A DNA stretch of 64,000 bases. It comes from Oidiodendron maius Zn. Its lineage: Eukaryota; Ascomycota; Leotiomycetes; Myxotrichaceae. Below are positions 1 to 10,107 of this stretch, piece after piece. The notes under the pieces are model-generated. The model made no database searches and was not told where the DNA came from. It saw only the letters and a program-made list of their open reading frames with translations. Both the position numbers and the translations under genes were made by a program. Position 1 is the first letter of the stretch, and every line of letters starts with the position of its first letter. The stretch is from positions 1,178,001 to 1,242,000 of the forward strand of contig KN832876.1 of the NCBI GenBank assembly GCA_000827325.1. The letters are read 5' to 3'.

Positions 1-56
1 CAGGAGGTAATCTTGGTCGACGAAGTGGCTTCCGACAAACGACTTTAGCTCTTAAT

Positions 57-1978
57 ATGGCTTCAATGCTTCCTCTTGAACAGGCCCCCAATATGGCGTC
101 AGCATCCCCGACTCCTGATGGTCAAGAAGAGCGTCAAGGGTCAACCCCTCCAGCTTCCGGACAGCCTGAACAGAGCAAGACCACACTGAAAGAGAAGCCC
201 TCGGTGCCATCAACCTGTGTTGGTTGTCGGAGCAAGCATCTCAAATGTGATGGGCTAGTGCCATGCACGAGATGCGTCTCTAATGAGTTTGAATGTGTCT
301 ATGTACGCAGTCGCCGAGGATTCAAAGGGCCCAGGCGAAATGGTGTAACTAGCAAACCCCCGGCTGGTGCGACTACATTATCAATAATTGCGGGCTCGAC
401 ATCTCCGAGCTCAGCACATCTCCATGATTATCCACTGGTTAGAGTATCATCAAATACCCCGAATAATGGCCAGAGCCCACAGGCATGTTACATGTCTTCG
501 CAGCCTCAAGCTTCCGATCAGCAGCAGCCTCTGGTAACATTCGACTCGAAACATGCCTCAGCTGCATTGGATCTTCGAGAGCGATGCCTCGAAGCATTTT
601 TCTTCCATTTTTATCCGGCACATCCATTTGTGCTTCCCCGGAGCCGCTTTATGGCTTTGCGAAAGGAGAAGCCATTACAACATGTAGAAGCAGCCATGCG
701 CTATATTGGTTCGTTCTATGTGGCCCAAGCACCGACACCTACGCTCGGCCTGGAAGCTGAACGCGCGGTTTGTAATATGATCTATCCTAAAGACGGATTC
801 AAAGTCCAAGCAATGCTGATTCTGGCGATTGGTCTCGATGGATATACGTATCAAGAAAAAGCTCTACAATTTCTTGTCGAAGCGCAGGATATCGCCCTGG
901 AGTTGGGTATGAATAGACGTGAATTTGCAATGTTAAACGGGAATGGATTGAATGTCTTAGAAGAGAGTTGGCGTCGAACTTGGTGGGAATTATTTGTTGT
1001 TGATGGCATGATTGCAGGCGTTCACCAGAAAAGCTCCTTTCGACTAAACGAGATAGCTGCTGAGGTTGGATTGCCGTGTGAAGAAGAGCAGTATGTGAAT
1101 GGCGTAGGTAATGTCTCATTGTCTTTTTTTCTGGCTAATACTTGTAGAACATACCTCCTCCAAGTTATATACGAGATTTTGACGATGACTTATTTAGCGG
1201 AGGAGACACTACATACTCCTCATATTCATATCGTATAGCCGGAATTCGAAACATGGGCAAGGTGCTTGCTCTGTCGCATATTATGCATTATGACGAGAAT
1301 GCAATTAGTAGGGTAGATGCCCATCTTGTAAACTGGAGGCTGCATCTCCCTGAATCGAAGAAAAAGTTTATCAGCGGCGACGGTCGGTTGGACGAGATGA
1401 TCTTCCAAGCTCATATGATTTCAGCAGCGTGAGATTAAAACTCTCCTTTTCCGTTGCTAAGGTTGACCCGCCCTAGGACGACAATACTGCTACATCGGGA
1501 GCACTCTCAGTTGGACTCGAGCGTGGCCAAGGATGTAACGTCTTGCGCTCCTCACAAAGAAATCGTTCCAGGCGACTCATACAATATCCATGCGGCAAAA
1601 ACGATTCAAGCTGCACAAGATATCTCAAATCTCATAACGCTCCCCGTAGCATTAACCAAGCATACGCATTTCTTTACATGCGTCGTCTCCCTTGCATCCA
1701 TCGTACATTTGTCGTGTTGGTCCGTTTTAATGGCCCTTATTGATGACAGCGACCTCAAACAGCAACTTCGGCTCAGCACAGGTGCCTTGAAATCACTATG
1801 GCAGGTGTGGCCGTCCGCTGGACGAGCTTTAACTCAGGTGAAGGGTGTCGCGCGAGAGATATACGCCGCCAAAAAGCAAGCTGCAGAAGTGGGCTACTGG
1901 ACAAACTTCACTGAAGAGGAGGCGATGCGTAGCATGATCGCGGACCAGGCGATTATGGAAGATTTGCAACTGCTCTAA
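57..1978 (+). CDS. Zn(II)2Cys6 fungal transcription factor, three exons
   Basis: Nuclear DNA-binding regulator of the C6 zinc cluster family; its target genes are unknown. The zinc cluster uses Cys54, 57, 64, 70, 73 and 80 with the classic CX2CX6CX5CX2CX6C spacing, followed by basic residues. A fungal-specific middle homology region follows from about residue 170 (AFFFHFYPAHPFVLP, then SWRRTWWELFVVDG). Exons are 57-1103, 1148-1428 and 1477-1978, giving 609 residues. Stop codons around 1238 and 1430 lie in the wrong frame or inside introns (44 bp and 48 bp). Splicing restores NIPPPSYIRDFDDDLFSG and the family motif SAATTILLHRE, so the gene looks intact. The ATG at 57 is the first seen, but only 56 bases precede it and an upstream exon cannot be excluded. 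The family is certain; its place within the family is not. Confidence 0.88.
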
Positions 1979-2628
1979 TAGTTATACACATATGCCAGGT
2001 TAGAGATATCGATTGGGAGACTACTGGGACTTGGCGCAGATAGTTGACTACCCTTTTAGGCGAAATAGGGATCAATTCAACAGGATGCATTGAGGCGCGT
2101 TGGTACGGGACGGGTCGGCCCGACATACGTTTATACTAACCCGTTTCGACATATTGGCAAATAATTCAGACTTCAAGGCGCCTCTGATGTCCTGATAGCT
2201 GGAGCTTTGGTGCAGATTCTCTTATTCTGACCATGACAATATGTCGATATATACACACAAATAGCTTAAGAGAAGGTGTTCATAACTACACCAATACTGG
2301 TACCAACCTGCTTCTCTGACCAGTTTCGACCTCATAGGGTGAAACTAGCAAACCTTCTTTTAAGCCTTGTTTCGGCAATTTCGGCTCTGGCTAATCTTGT
2401 ACCGTGCCCGTGTTAACACGGGACAAAGAATTCTTTTAATTTAGTCACGTGAACAGCTCCTTAATGTGGGGCAGCCTATCGCGACATTTTGCGACGCGAT
2501 ACGACTTCAAAGCAAACACGCGTGTCATCTCGAACACCGCATTACGACCCTCCGGCAATTGCGACGAAGAAACAAGACTCTCCCCATTAACGCAATTCCT
2601 TATGTAAATCTACACTTGAAACACAGGC
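1979..2628. other. intergenic, upstream of dad3
   Basis: No gene is seen in about 650 bases between the C6 regulator and dad3. It holds the 3' flank of the first gene and the dad3 promoter, including a GTCACGTG motif near 2444-2451. An open frame from 2466 runs into dad3 in another frame and looks like chance. Confidence 0.6.
2446..2451. promoter_or_regulatory. CACGTG E-box upstream of dad3
   Basis: Palindromic CACGTG within GTCACGTGAAC, 178 bases before the dad3 ATG. This is the core bound by bHLH factors of the Cbf1/Pho4 kind. The same core recurs upstream of several other genes in the window. Binding is inferred. Confidence 0.4.
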
Positions 2629-2984
2629 ATGGATCACTCAGAATCAGCATCCACGCCTGCTCTAGCATCGAAGACCGTCGAGGACCTCTCCCCTCTGGAA
2701 CAGGACCTCCTCGAAGAATACGAGCGGCTGGCCGAGAATATGAAGAAGGTGTGATATTTATACCTTGTCAATTGCAATTTGCCAGAAGCTAATAAATTCT
2801 GGTGGAATAGCTGGCGAGCATCTTGGATACCATGGCGAGCAAGCCGACTTCAGAAATCCTAGACGGGCTGAGACAACTGGAGCGGAAGACCAGCCTTGTG
2901 TTCACGCTATTAAAAGCGAGCGTGTATAGTATTGTCCTGCAGCAGGAGATGTACTCTCGGGATCAGGAAGAGGCGGGAGAATGA
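2629..2984 (+). CDS. dad3: DASH (Dam1) complex subunit Dad3, two exons
   Basis: Small subunit of the fungal DASH/Dam1 ring, which couples kinetochores to spindle microtubules. Exons 2629-2748 and 2811-2984 give 97 residues; the 62-bp intron starts GTGTGA, has a GCTAATAA branch site and ends AATAG. The first exon carries LSPLEQDLLEEYERLAENMK, and the second carries LDGLRQLERKTSLVFTLLKA followed by SVYSIVLQQEM. These are the hallmark Dad3 helices, and the length fits the family. The unspliced open frame here is out of phase and meaningless. The gene lies tail to tail with the mitochondrial ribosomal protein gene downstream. Confidence 0.93.
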
Positions 2985-3298
2985 AGGAGGTGAAGAAGAA
3001 AGATTCGTTGATGAATGGATAGGTGGAGAAGATCAACAAATTAGCATGGTCGTCCGGCGTGCATCAGGACGCAGTGAGAACGATGAGACTGCCAATTAGC
3101 GACGTCGAGCCGCGATTGGGTTTTGAAGCTATCGCGGCGTCCGGTGACCCTGGGACGTAGCTAGTAGAGTAAAACGGAGAAAGGGGATAGAATATCTGGA
3201 GGCAAGTATGCCTTTGCTATGCCTATGTTACGCCTGACGATGCAAGCTCCCTTACATATAGTAATACAAACGTGGATGGCGGGAAAATACGCAAAACC
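2985..3298. other. intergenic between convergent genes
   Basis: About 310 bases between the 3' ends of dad3 and the mitochondrial S5 gene. No coding signal was seen; it presumably holds both 3' untranslated ends. Confidence 0.6.
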
Positions 3299-4659
3299 CT
3301 ATACAAGACCCGCATAATACACCTTTCGCACATCCACGAGTTTCTTCCCCCGTCCCCGTGCAACCTCGTCCGGTATCCTCTGCTTCATCAGTGCGCTGTA
3401 CGTGGCCTTGACAGTGTTCATCTTGTTCCGGGACCGTGGCACCCGTGCCGCGAGATCGTGGATGCCAGCGGCCCGGGCCATTTCGAAGATAAGGTACTGG
3501 CAGCGGACACCAAATCCTACGATACGTTGTGTTAGCTTGAGGCACGTCTCTATAGATAAAGAAGATAGACATATGTACCTGGTGGCCTTGCCATAAGTTT
3601 GACTTTCACGGCTGACACCTTCGCTTCCACATCTCCATATATGGTCCGCTCCTCGTACCGAGGGATTGGCTTCATGTTACGTATGGCGTTTACTTTTGCG
3701 AGCGCCATGGTATTTCCTGCCTCTTGTCCCTTGGCCTGACCAATGCCTAATAGACCATTCTTGTTCCCGGCGATGGCAAGGCAGTACATGCTCCGAACTC
3801 TGCCCAGACGAGTCTGATTGGTAACTTGATGCTGAACTACTACCTTCGACTCCAGACCAAAAATGTCGTCGAGTGTAAGTCCCGTCTGTTTCCGCAGCCG
3901 GTCGTATATCCCATCTGGATCTCGCGGATCCACTACACTCTGTGAATCTTCCTCCATCACTGTCCCATTCTCTGCAACCATTTTATTGCCATCTATTGAG
4001 ATCTTCTTCGGGATAGCCGGCGCAAATAGGTTTGGTCCTGACGGTATAGGCCCATTCGTGCCCATATACCGTGGCGACTCGAGATCCGCACGCCAAAAGT
4101 TTAATCTCGTAGGATCAAACTCCTCAGGATCCCCTTCCCTCATAGCTCTTGAGACCGGTGGGGGGGGGTTCTCCTTCTTGAGCTTGTCATAATACTCACT
4201 GAACGATGTCGCAAGCTCGTCCTCGGTCATGAACCTCGCATTGGGGTCCACTGGGGTGTTGTCCGGAGGCTTCTTGTCGATGACACTCCTATAGTGTCTG
4301 AAATCATCAAGATATGATAGGGATCCAATGTCCGTCCGGATAACACCTTGCTGGTCAAGTTCCTCTGGTCGAATCGCTCCCTCTCCTGCCTCAATCGCGC
4401 GAATCTGCTCGGGTGTGTACTTCTTCGCCAACAAAGCCTTCTCTTCATCTGAGTATGGCCTGAATAATTCGCTAGCTGGAGGTTTCGGTGGCTTTTTGTC
4501 TATGAGGCCCATATCAGCAGCCTTAATATTAGGATATCGTGGCCGTCGTCTCTGGAAGAGATTTGAGGTCGTGTGGAAATTTCGACAGCGTATACGCGAC
4601 GCCATTGCCGGTATTGAAGAATTGGATAAGAGACATCTTGCTGGGCGTGAGACGCTCAT
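3299..4659 (-). CDS. mrps5: mitochondrial small-subunit ribosomal protein uS5m (MRPS5), two exons
   Basis: Component of the mitochondrial ribosomal small subunit. Exons on the minus strand are 4659-3579 and 3516-3299, giving 432 residues; the 62-bp intron has GTACAT and CGTAG ends. The open frame extends upstream to 4698 only from a TTG, so the first ATG at 4659 (MSVSRPARCLL) is chosen. The Arg/Ser-rich start with RNFHTTSN looks like a mitochondrial targeting peptide. The C-terminal half holds the S5 double-stranded RNA-binding fold (LGRVRSMYCLAIAGNKNGLL) and the S5 C-terminal domain (FGVRCQYLIFEMARAAGIHD), the latter joined only by splicing. The long N-terminal extension is usual for fungal mitochondrial S5. 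An ATCACGTG motif lies 116 bases upstream. Confidence 0.93.
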
Positions 4660-5199
4660 CGCTTCTAAGGTGCGCAGAGGTCGTCCACGCGCAGACAAGA
4701 TATTCCAGAAAAGAACGACCAGCTCCTTCCACTTTTCTTATTTTAGATTACATAAGCGAACTTTTTGATATGATCACGTGGGTCCTGCCCTTCTGAGGCG
4801 GTAGGTAAACCCCAACGGAATATAAGAATAACCCTTAATTAAGGTATGACGAGCTGTAATTGATTTAGTTGGATTGATAATGTCCATTGTGCTGAAAGAA
4901 CTTTCACTTGCTGTTGACTGTTCAATTGTATGTCGATGGGGTTGGATTTCGGGGAAGTGTATCTGACGACACAACAATCGATTCATCAGATAGTACCTAT
5001 AATACAGTATTTTCTTAGCTAATTAGGTCGCCTTTGTTCCTTGTCCCCAATTCACATTTGATGGTCCACTCCCATGCATTTTGCAAAGCAGCTTACTGCA
5101 ATCTGAAATTGCTGTAACTAATTCCTGGCCCACCAGCGGTACTTCTTACTTGCAGATTGAAGATAGGCGGTATCCCTCTCGTAGAATAGCGAGTAGTGT
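4660..5199. other. intergenic, promoter of mrps5
   Basis: 540 bases between mrps5 and the 3' end of the zinc finger gene on the same strand. The only motif noted is ATCACGTGGG; no coding signal was seen. Confidence 0.6.
4775..4780. promoter_or_regulatory. CACGTG E-box upstream of mrps5
   Basis: CACGTG within GATCACGTGGG, 116 bases before the mrps5 ATG. It matches the RTCACGTG (Cbf1-like) core known from ascomycete promoters. Function is inferred. Confidence 0.4.
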
Positions 5200-7656
5200 T
5201 CACAGCCTATCCATCTCGTCGCCGGTCTTTGCAGGCACATCGAAATAATCGGGGTCTTCTGGATTCTTCCAGTACAGGCTTGGATCTTTGATAGGCTCCC
5301 AGATGACGGATAGACCCTCTCTTCTTGTGGTAAATCTCTTGAGCGCATACTCCTTCGGGTTACCGTGGTAAATAGGCTGACCTTCTACGGACGGTGTGAC
5401 TTGATTGCCATTCGCATCGCAAAGCCAGCGAGGTACACTATTTGGCGCTGTAAAGCCAGCAGCATCTGTTCCATCTTAGAATCTTCAAAAACGTGGTTGG
5501 CTTTTTGGAGAAGATGACAGGTGTAATAAGATCGGAAGGAACCTACCTGGGATAGTGGCCTTTGGCCCATCTCCCAATTGCCAAGCGACAGGAAGAATGT
5601 GGGCTTCATTAATATGGTCTTGCCATTCCACCTTGGTTTTAAATTCAGCTCTATCTAACTCTGCAGGGAACCGCTCCTTATTATCGGTAGAATTATGATT
5701 CCGAGAACACTTTCCCCATAAGCAGAATCGAGCACCAGAGGGAAGCTTCTTGTCATGGACACGTAAGACGTGGTTTCGTAGTGTCTCAAGATTATGAAGT
5801 TCGGCAGGGCAGTCTTCCCATTCACAAAAGTACACGTTGTATTTGGCCGCCGGCAGAAATTTAGGGGTGCTGAAGTCTTTAGGCAACGCGTACAGCTTGG
5901 TTTTCTTTTTTGGTGCTTTGGCTTTGGCAATTGCCCCCGGAGGCTTAGTTTGTCGACCGCGCTTCTTCTTCTCAGATTCTGTTGGCGGAACAGCCTTCGT
6001 TTGACTGGACGATATGCCATTTTCCTTTTGCCCCGATGTTGGGGTTTTGGATACCTTGTTTGCAGCAGCCCTCTTCGGCTGTTCACGACGGGGAGTAGTT
6101 TTCATCGCAGCTTTAGGAGTTGGTTCTTCGTCACTCTCAGCCAGTCCAAAAACTAGAGGTTTTGGTCCTGATAGCTGCGAGGGCGAGCCAACCATAACGG
6201 AAAAGCTGCGAGCGCTAGGAGCAGGTGTGCTGGCATTTTGGAATGAACTTTGCCGAGCAGCCGTAGTAGTGGTCTGTTGCTGTTTAGGGACCTCGCGAAT
6301 GCTAACAGATCCCACAGCTAGATCCTTCGATGTGTCAAGAATGGAGGACTCATCTGGCAACAAATTTGGATCTCTGTTGACAGGGGTCGTGTCGTCAGAT
6401 CTTGGATTTGAAGGGTTTGAAGGAGCCCGACGTGAAGCAAGCTCCACAGATTTGTGAGGAGGAGCGCGGCCGAATAGCCCATCTGTCAATCTATAGACGG
6501 GGAGCATTTTGGTTTTTCTGACCAATGTTGGACGTTGATGACTAGCTAGACTTCCAAGCAGGCCATTTAGATCAAGCCCCAAAAGAGCGTCAACTTCTGG
6601 GAGACGTGACTTCAGGCACTCTAGATCCTCTCTCAGCCCTGGGTTGTCTGGATTCTTGCGAGCTTCACGGAGAACATTGCGCACAAGTGAAGCGGAATCA
6701 TACACGGGGGCCTTGCTCGAGTCGATTGGATGGGCGTCTTTTACCAGGTTACAAGGAGAGACAGATGATGCACCCTGCCTTGACCCAGAGGGGGTCGGGC
6801 CAGGCGTGGATCGTAATTGATAGCCCGAGCTGGCAGAAGGTTGATGTTGATGGTGAGGTATCGCGAGTGTAGTTTGCCAAGTTACCACTGGCGGTGTTCT
6901 CGGTTCCTGAATTAGCCCATTTCCTGCCTCAGACACAAGGCGCCTTATTTTAGGAGCCGGTGATGGGGAATCCTCCATCTGGTCGACAACCTCAGAAATG
7001 CTTCTCTTCTTTGGGGGCGGCATTTTCATTGATGTAGGGTTTGTACGTGATGTTATACACCAGTTGTTCGACTGAGTGTTGACTTTTGTTGATGTATCTT
7101 CTTGACGGGAGCCTTTGTTCGGTCTTAAATTCCAAGGGTAGTAAGGGAAGATTGTAAGATGTATTTGAGTCCAGTCGACAGGCTTGCCAGATGTATTATA
7201 TCCGGATGCAGCTCGCGTAAGAAGATTCTCTGGATCTTGAAAAAGGAAGGAGTTATTACGCCGTAAAATCAATGGATAGTAGGGGAGTTGTGCAGCATGA
7301 GATTTGCTCCTCTCGACTCGATCGTCTAACGGATCAGACCTATAACTATCTCTTGAATACGATATCAACGAACTAGTCTTGAAGCAATTCTGGAGCGGTC
7401 TTTGATTCTCTGGAGAGCAATCAGAGTCGAAGAGTTGAGATGGTTGATTGTTCGGCAGCTTAAGGACTGGTGCTTGAGAAGTTGATCGCAAATCTATAAG
7501 ATTAGACTGAACCACTAGTGACTGGAAAACATTGTTGATGCCCGTCCCCGCGGGAAAGGTTTGTACATTAAGTGGATTATCAGTCCGCGGGGAGAATGCG
7601 CCCTCTAATGAGTTAATCGAGCGCCGCAGTGGCAGTGTTTTTGATCTCAGCTCCAT
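5200..7656 (-). CDS. C2H2-type zinc finger protein, two exons, start uncertain
   Basis: Probable nuclear protein with a C-terminal zinc finger; function unknown. Exons are about 7656-5547 and 5465-5200 on the minus strand. The 81-bp intron (GTAGGT to ACAG) joins KATIP to DAAGFTAPNSVPRWLCDANG, and the protein ends TGDEMDRL. The finger has CEWEDCPAEL, LRNHVLRVHD, then CLWGKC and WQDHINEAH, a C2H2-like pair with a long insert. Basic Pro/Lys-rich tracts (KKKRGRQTKPPG) look like nuclear localisation signals. The open frame reaches a GTG at 7845. Candidate ATGs are 7785, 7656 (MELRSKTLPLRR, 791 residues) and 7029 (MKMPPPKKRSISEVVDQ, 582 residues). The 7029 start resembles a typical conserved N-terminus, while the region above it reads like plausible protein with two PYYP motifs. 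Confidence 0.75.
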
Positions 7657-8200
7657 TTCAGACACAATGAAGTTGCACGCAATACAAATGTGAACCGAAA
7701 ATTGCCTTCTTTGTGAGACGAAATAGCAAGCGATATAAACAAGTGAGTCGGTCTCGATTGTCGCTAAGGCTGTGGATATGTTCATCCGTTGAACATATAG
7801 ATTTGCATATAAGAAATTGAGCGTTGAAGGAATGTGCCCTTGCACAGTTCAAGAACGAACATGATCGAACAGGATACTTACACAGTACCTGTAGTAACAG
7901 GCTTTCATTTAGACGGGCTTACCAAGGATGTTGGATTCCGTCTGGTGTATTACGGAGGATGACCATCGAAATACATATAGATTAAAGGTCACGATTTTTC
8001 GCGATCAAACATCACGAAATTAGCGATCCTCGGCTATCGTGTGACGCGTCTCCTAGCTCTCAATCGTGTATGGCAAGGACAGCTCTTCAAGCTCCTGATC
8101 TCATGACATTCATGCTAGTGTAGTCACTAATTGACAAGACTTCTGAAGAAACTAACCAACGCCATTGAACTTCTGCTTCCCTATAGTGCAAACCCATCCC
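7657..8200. other. intergenic between zinc finger gene and mgt1
   Basis: About 540 bases with no convincing gene. The part next to 7657 could be 5' untranslated or coding sequence of the zinc finger gene if an upstream ATG is used. Confidence 0.5.
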
Positions 8201-8719
8201 TTATCTAAACGCTTCCCACGCTCTTCCAACCGCCCTCCCACTGGAGTCAAACTTCACGCCTTCCCCCTTTAACAGCGATCTTTTCTGGCCATCATTCAAA
8301 CCCTCTTTGCCATTTCGGCCCCAGCTGCCCTTAAACCCACCGATGCTGCCATCGCTAGCAAGAACCCGGTGGCACGGGACGTGCGGGGCGAAAGGGTTGT
8401 TGCGCAAGGCGTTACCGACGGCGCGCGGCGAGGAGGAGAGGCGTTTGGCCATGGCGGCGTAGGTGGTGTGCTCTCCGCGTGGGACCTGACAGAGGAGAGT
8501 GAGGACGCGCTTCTGAAAGGGCGTTTGATGAGAGAGGGCGATTTTGGAGAGGTATGGAGACAGGTCCTCAGGTTGAGATTTGGCGCTGGTGGGCTTGGAG
8601 GAATTGGATTTGATTGAGGGGGCCTGTGAATGCAAGACAAACTTCGAGGACGCTGTATTGGACTGGGCCCCTTCCTGAGATGGCGAGAGTGTGGTCTGGA
8701 GGGCGGTTTGAGTAGCCAT
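8201..8719 (-). CDS. mgt1: methylated-DNA--protein-cysteine methyltransferase (O6-alkylguanine repair)
   Basis: Suicidal DNA repair protein that moves the alkyl group from O6-alkylguanine to its own cysteine. One exon gives 172 residues from the ATG at 8719 (MATQTALQTTLSP); the frame is open to a TTG at 8731, which is not used here. The catalytic domain is clear: TPFQKRVLTLLCQVPRGEHT, then YAAMAKRLSSSPRAVGNALR with the recognition helix and arginine finger, then the active-site motif PCHRVL and GGFKGSWG. The N-terminal 55 residues are Ser/Thr/Gln-rich and poorly ordered. Nothing suggests damage. It lies downstream of the WD scaffold gene on the same strand, with no sign of functional linkage. 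Confidence 0.95.
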   Translation of the reverse strand: MATQTALQTTLSPSQEGAQSNTASSKFVLHSQAPSIKSNSSKPTSAKSQPEDLSPYLSKIALSHQTPFQKRVLTLLCQVPRGEHTTYAAMAKRLSSSPRAVGNALRNNPFAPHVPCHRVLASDGSIGGFKGSWGRNGKEGLNDGQKRSLLKGEGVKFDSSGRAVGRAWEAFR

Positions 8720-10107
8720 TCTGGCGCGCAATCAATGCGCAGAGTATTTCTTGATGCCTTCCGTCAGTGGAAGGCAGGTTGTTTGTTATTGTGTATTGCT
8801 GTCTCTTTGAGAAGTAGAGAAGAGTGGTGTCCCTACAGAGTGAAGTTATCTTTCAGTTTATATCCCACCCACTCCTCCAAAGGACGTCGAGAATCTTCCC
8901 GTTTGATGTGGAATGTTGCCCGCCTCGTGACTCAAGGCGTCGCGTATCTTCGCTAAGCGGGGCGTAGGCTAGCCCGAAGATCAGGAATCATGACCAAAAA
9001 GGGATATCTACACACATCAATACAAATAATTATAGAAGAAATAGGAAAAAGTGTTAAAAAAATTTATAAAAAAAAAAGGTCGACTCCCACCACCACACCG
9101 CGCGCGCAACCCACAGCCAACGTAATCCGGCACCGCCACAGCGCGGTGGAGAGCTCTCTGCAGAGTGAGGCCTCCCTCGAGAAATCATCTCCATTGCTTA
9201 AGGCCCCTTAGTCCAGCATCGTGAGTTACCTGCACGAGTGGGGGGCCACCGCTCTGTTCGGACTGGGCGCTGCTGCCGGGCGACTTGTGAAAGACGAGAA
9301 TGCGGGCGCGTGTATGGTATTGCAGGGTCTTCCTACTTGACGACCATGACAGCCGAGGATAAAATCGCTTATTTGAATATATACAACTACTTTGATCTGC
9401 CGCCAGGAAACGCTAGCTAACAATGCGACTTCACACAGCTCCGCAGCACTCTACTTAACATGAGGCTCCCTTTCGCTCACAGTCTTAGGCTTAGGTATGC
9501 TGACATTCACACAATCAACGTCCATAATCTCGCACAGGTTGCCAATCGAAAACAGTGCTCAATATTTGCTGCTCAGGCCGTGAGGCTACACTATACTAGG
9601 CGCTTTTCCCTTCCATCCCTTCCCCTATTCCCATTCCCTTCCCCCATCATCTATCCATTACACATCACCCCTCTCATCCCCATACCCCCATGCGAAAACA
9701 ACGCCTGTCAAATTCGACTAGAGAGAAAGAGAGGAAGAAATTCGTTACGGCTAAGCAAAACACGCACGCACGCAAGTCTGCTTGGCCAAGGAGAGACAAA
9801 AGGAAACGTAGAATAGTACAATAAGCCGCCGGGGAGTGATTGTGTTTTTTTCTCCTCGAGAATCACTCCCGATATATAAATAGAGGCCCACGAGGGGCGA
9901 AATTTATGTCGTCAAAGTCATAGCCGTGGAGGCGGGGTGGCCTGAGCTCCCGCTCCCACTGCGTGAATGCAGAACGCTCAGCCCTCTCTACTGTATTTGT
10001 GAGAGTGAGAAGAGAAGAGAAGAAGGGTATCGAATATAAGGCACAACATTACGAACGCCGGAATATGTATATGCAAAAGATGAACATGGACTAAAATGCG
10101 AGTGACT
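8720..10107. other. intergenic, 1.4 kb
   Basis: Promoter side of mgt1 and 3' side of the WD scaffold gene. It contains an A-rich patch around 9040-9080, a long pyrimidine tract around 9601-9690, and a hairpin plus TATA-like element at 9832-9884. Short open frames here have no recognisable motifs. Confidence 0.55.
9832..9870. repeat. perfect 10-bp inverted repeat (hairpin)
   Basis: GGGAGTGATT at 9832-9841 is matched by its reverse complement AATCACTCCC at 9861-9870, with a 19-base loop containing a T run. It is followed at once by GATATATAAATAG, a strong TATA-like sequence on the plus strand. It sits 3' of the WD scaffold gene. A role in termination or antisense initiation is possible but unproven. 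Confidence 0.45.

Noticed and set aside
9460-9816. 118-codon open frame 3' of the WD gene
   Set aside because: Driven by a pyrimidine tract (Pro/Leu/Ser/Phe-rich) with no conserved feature.
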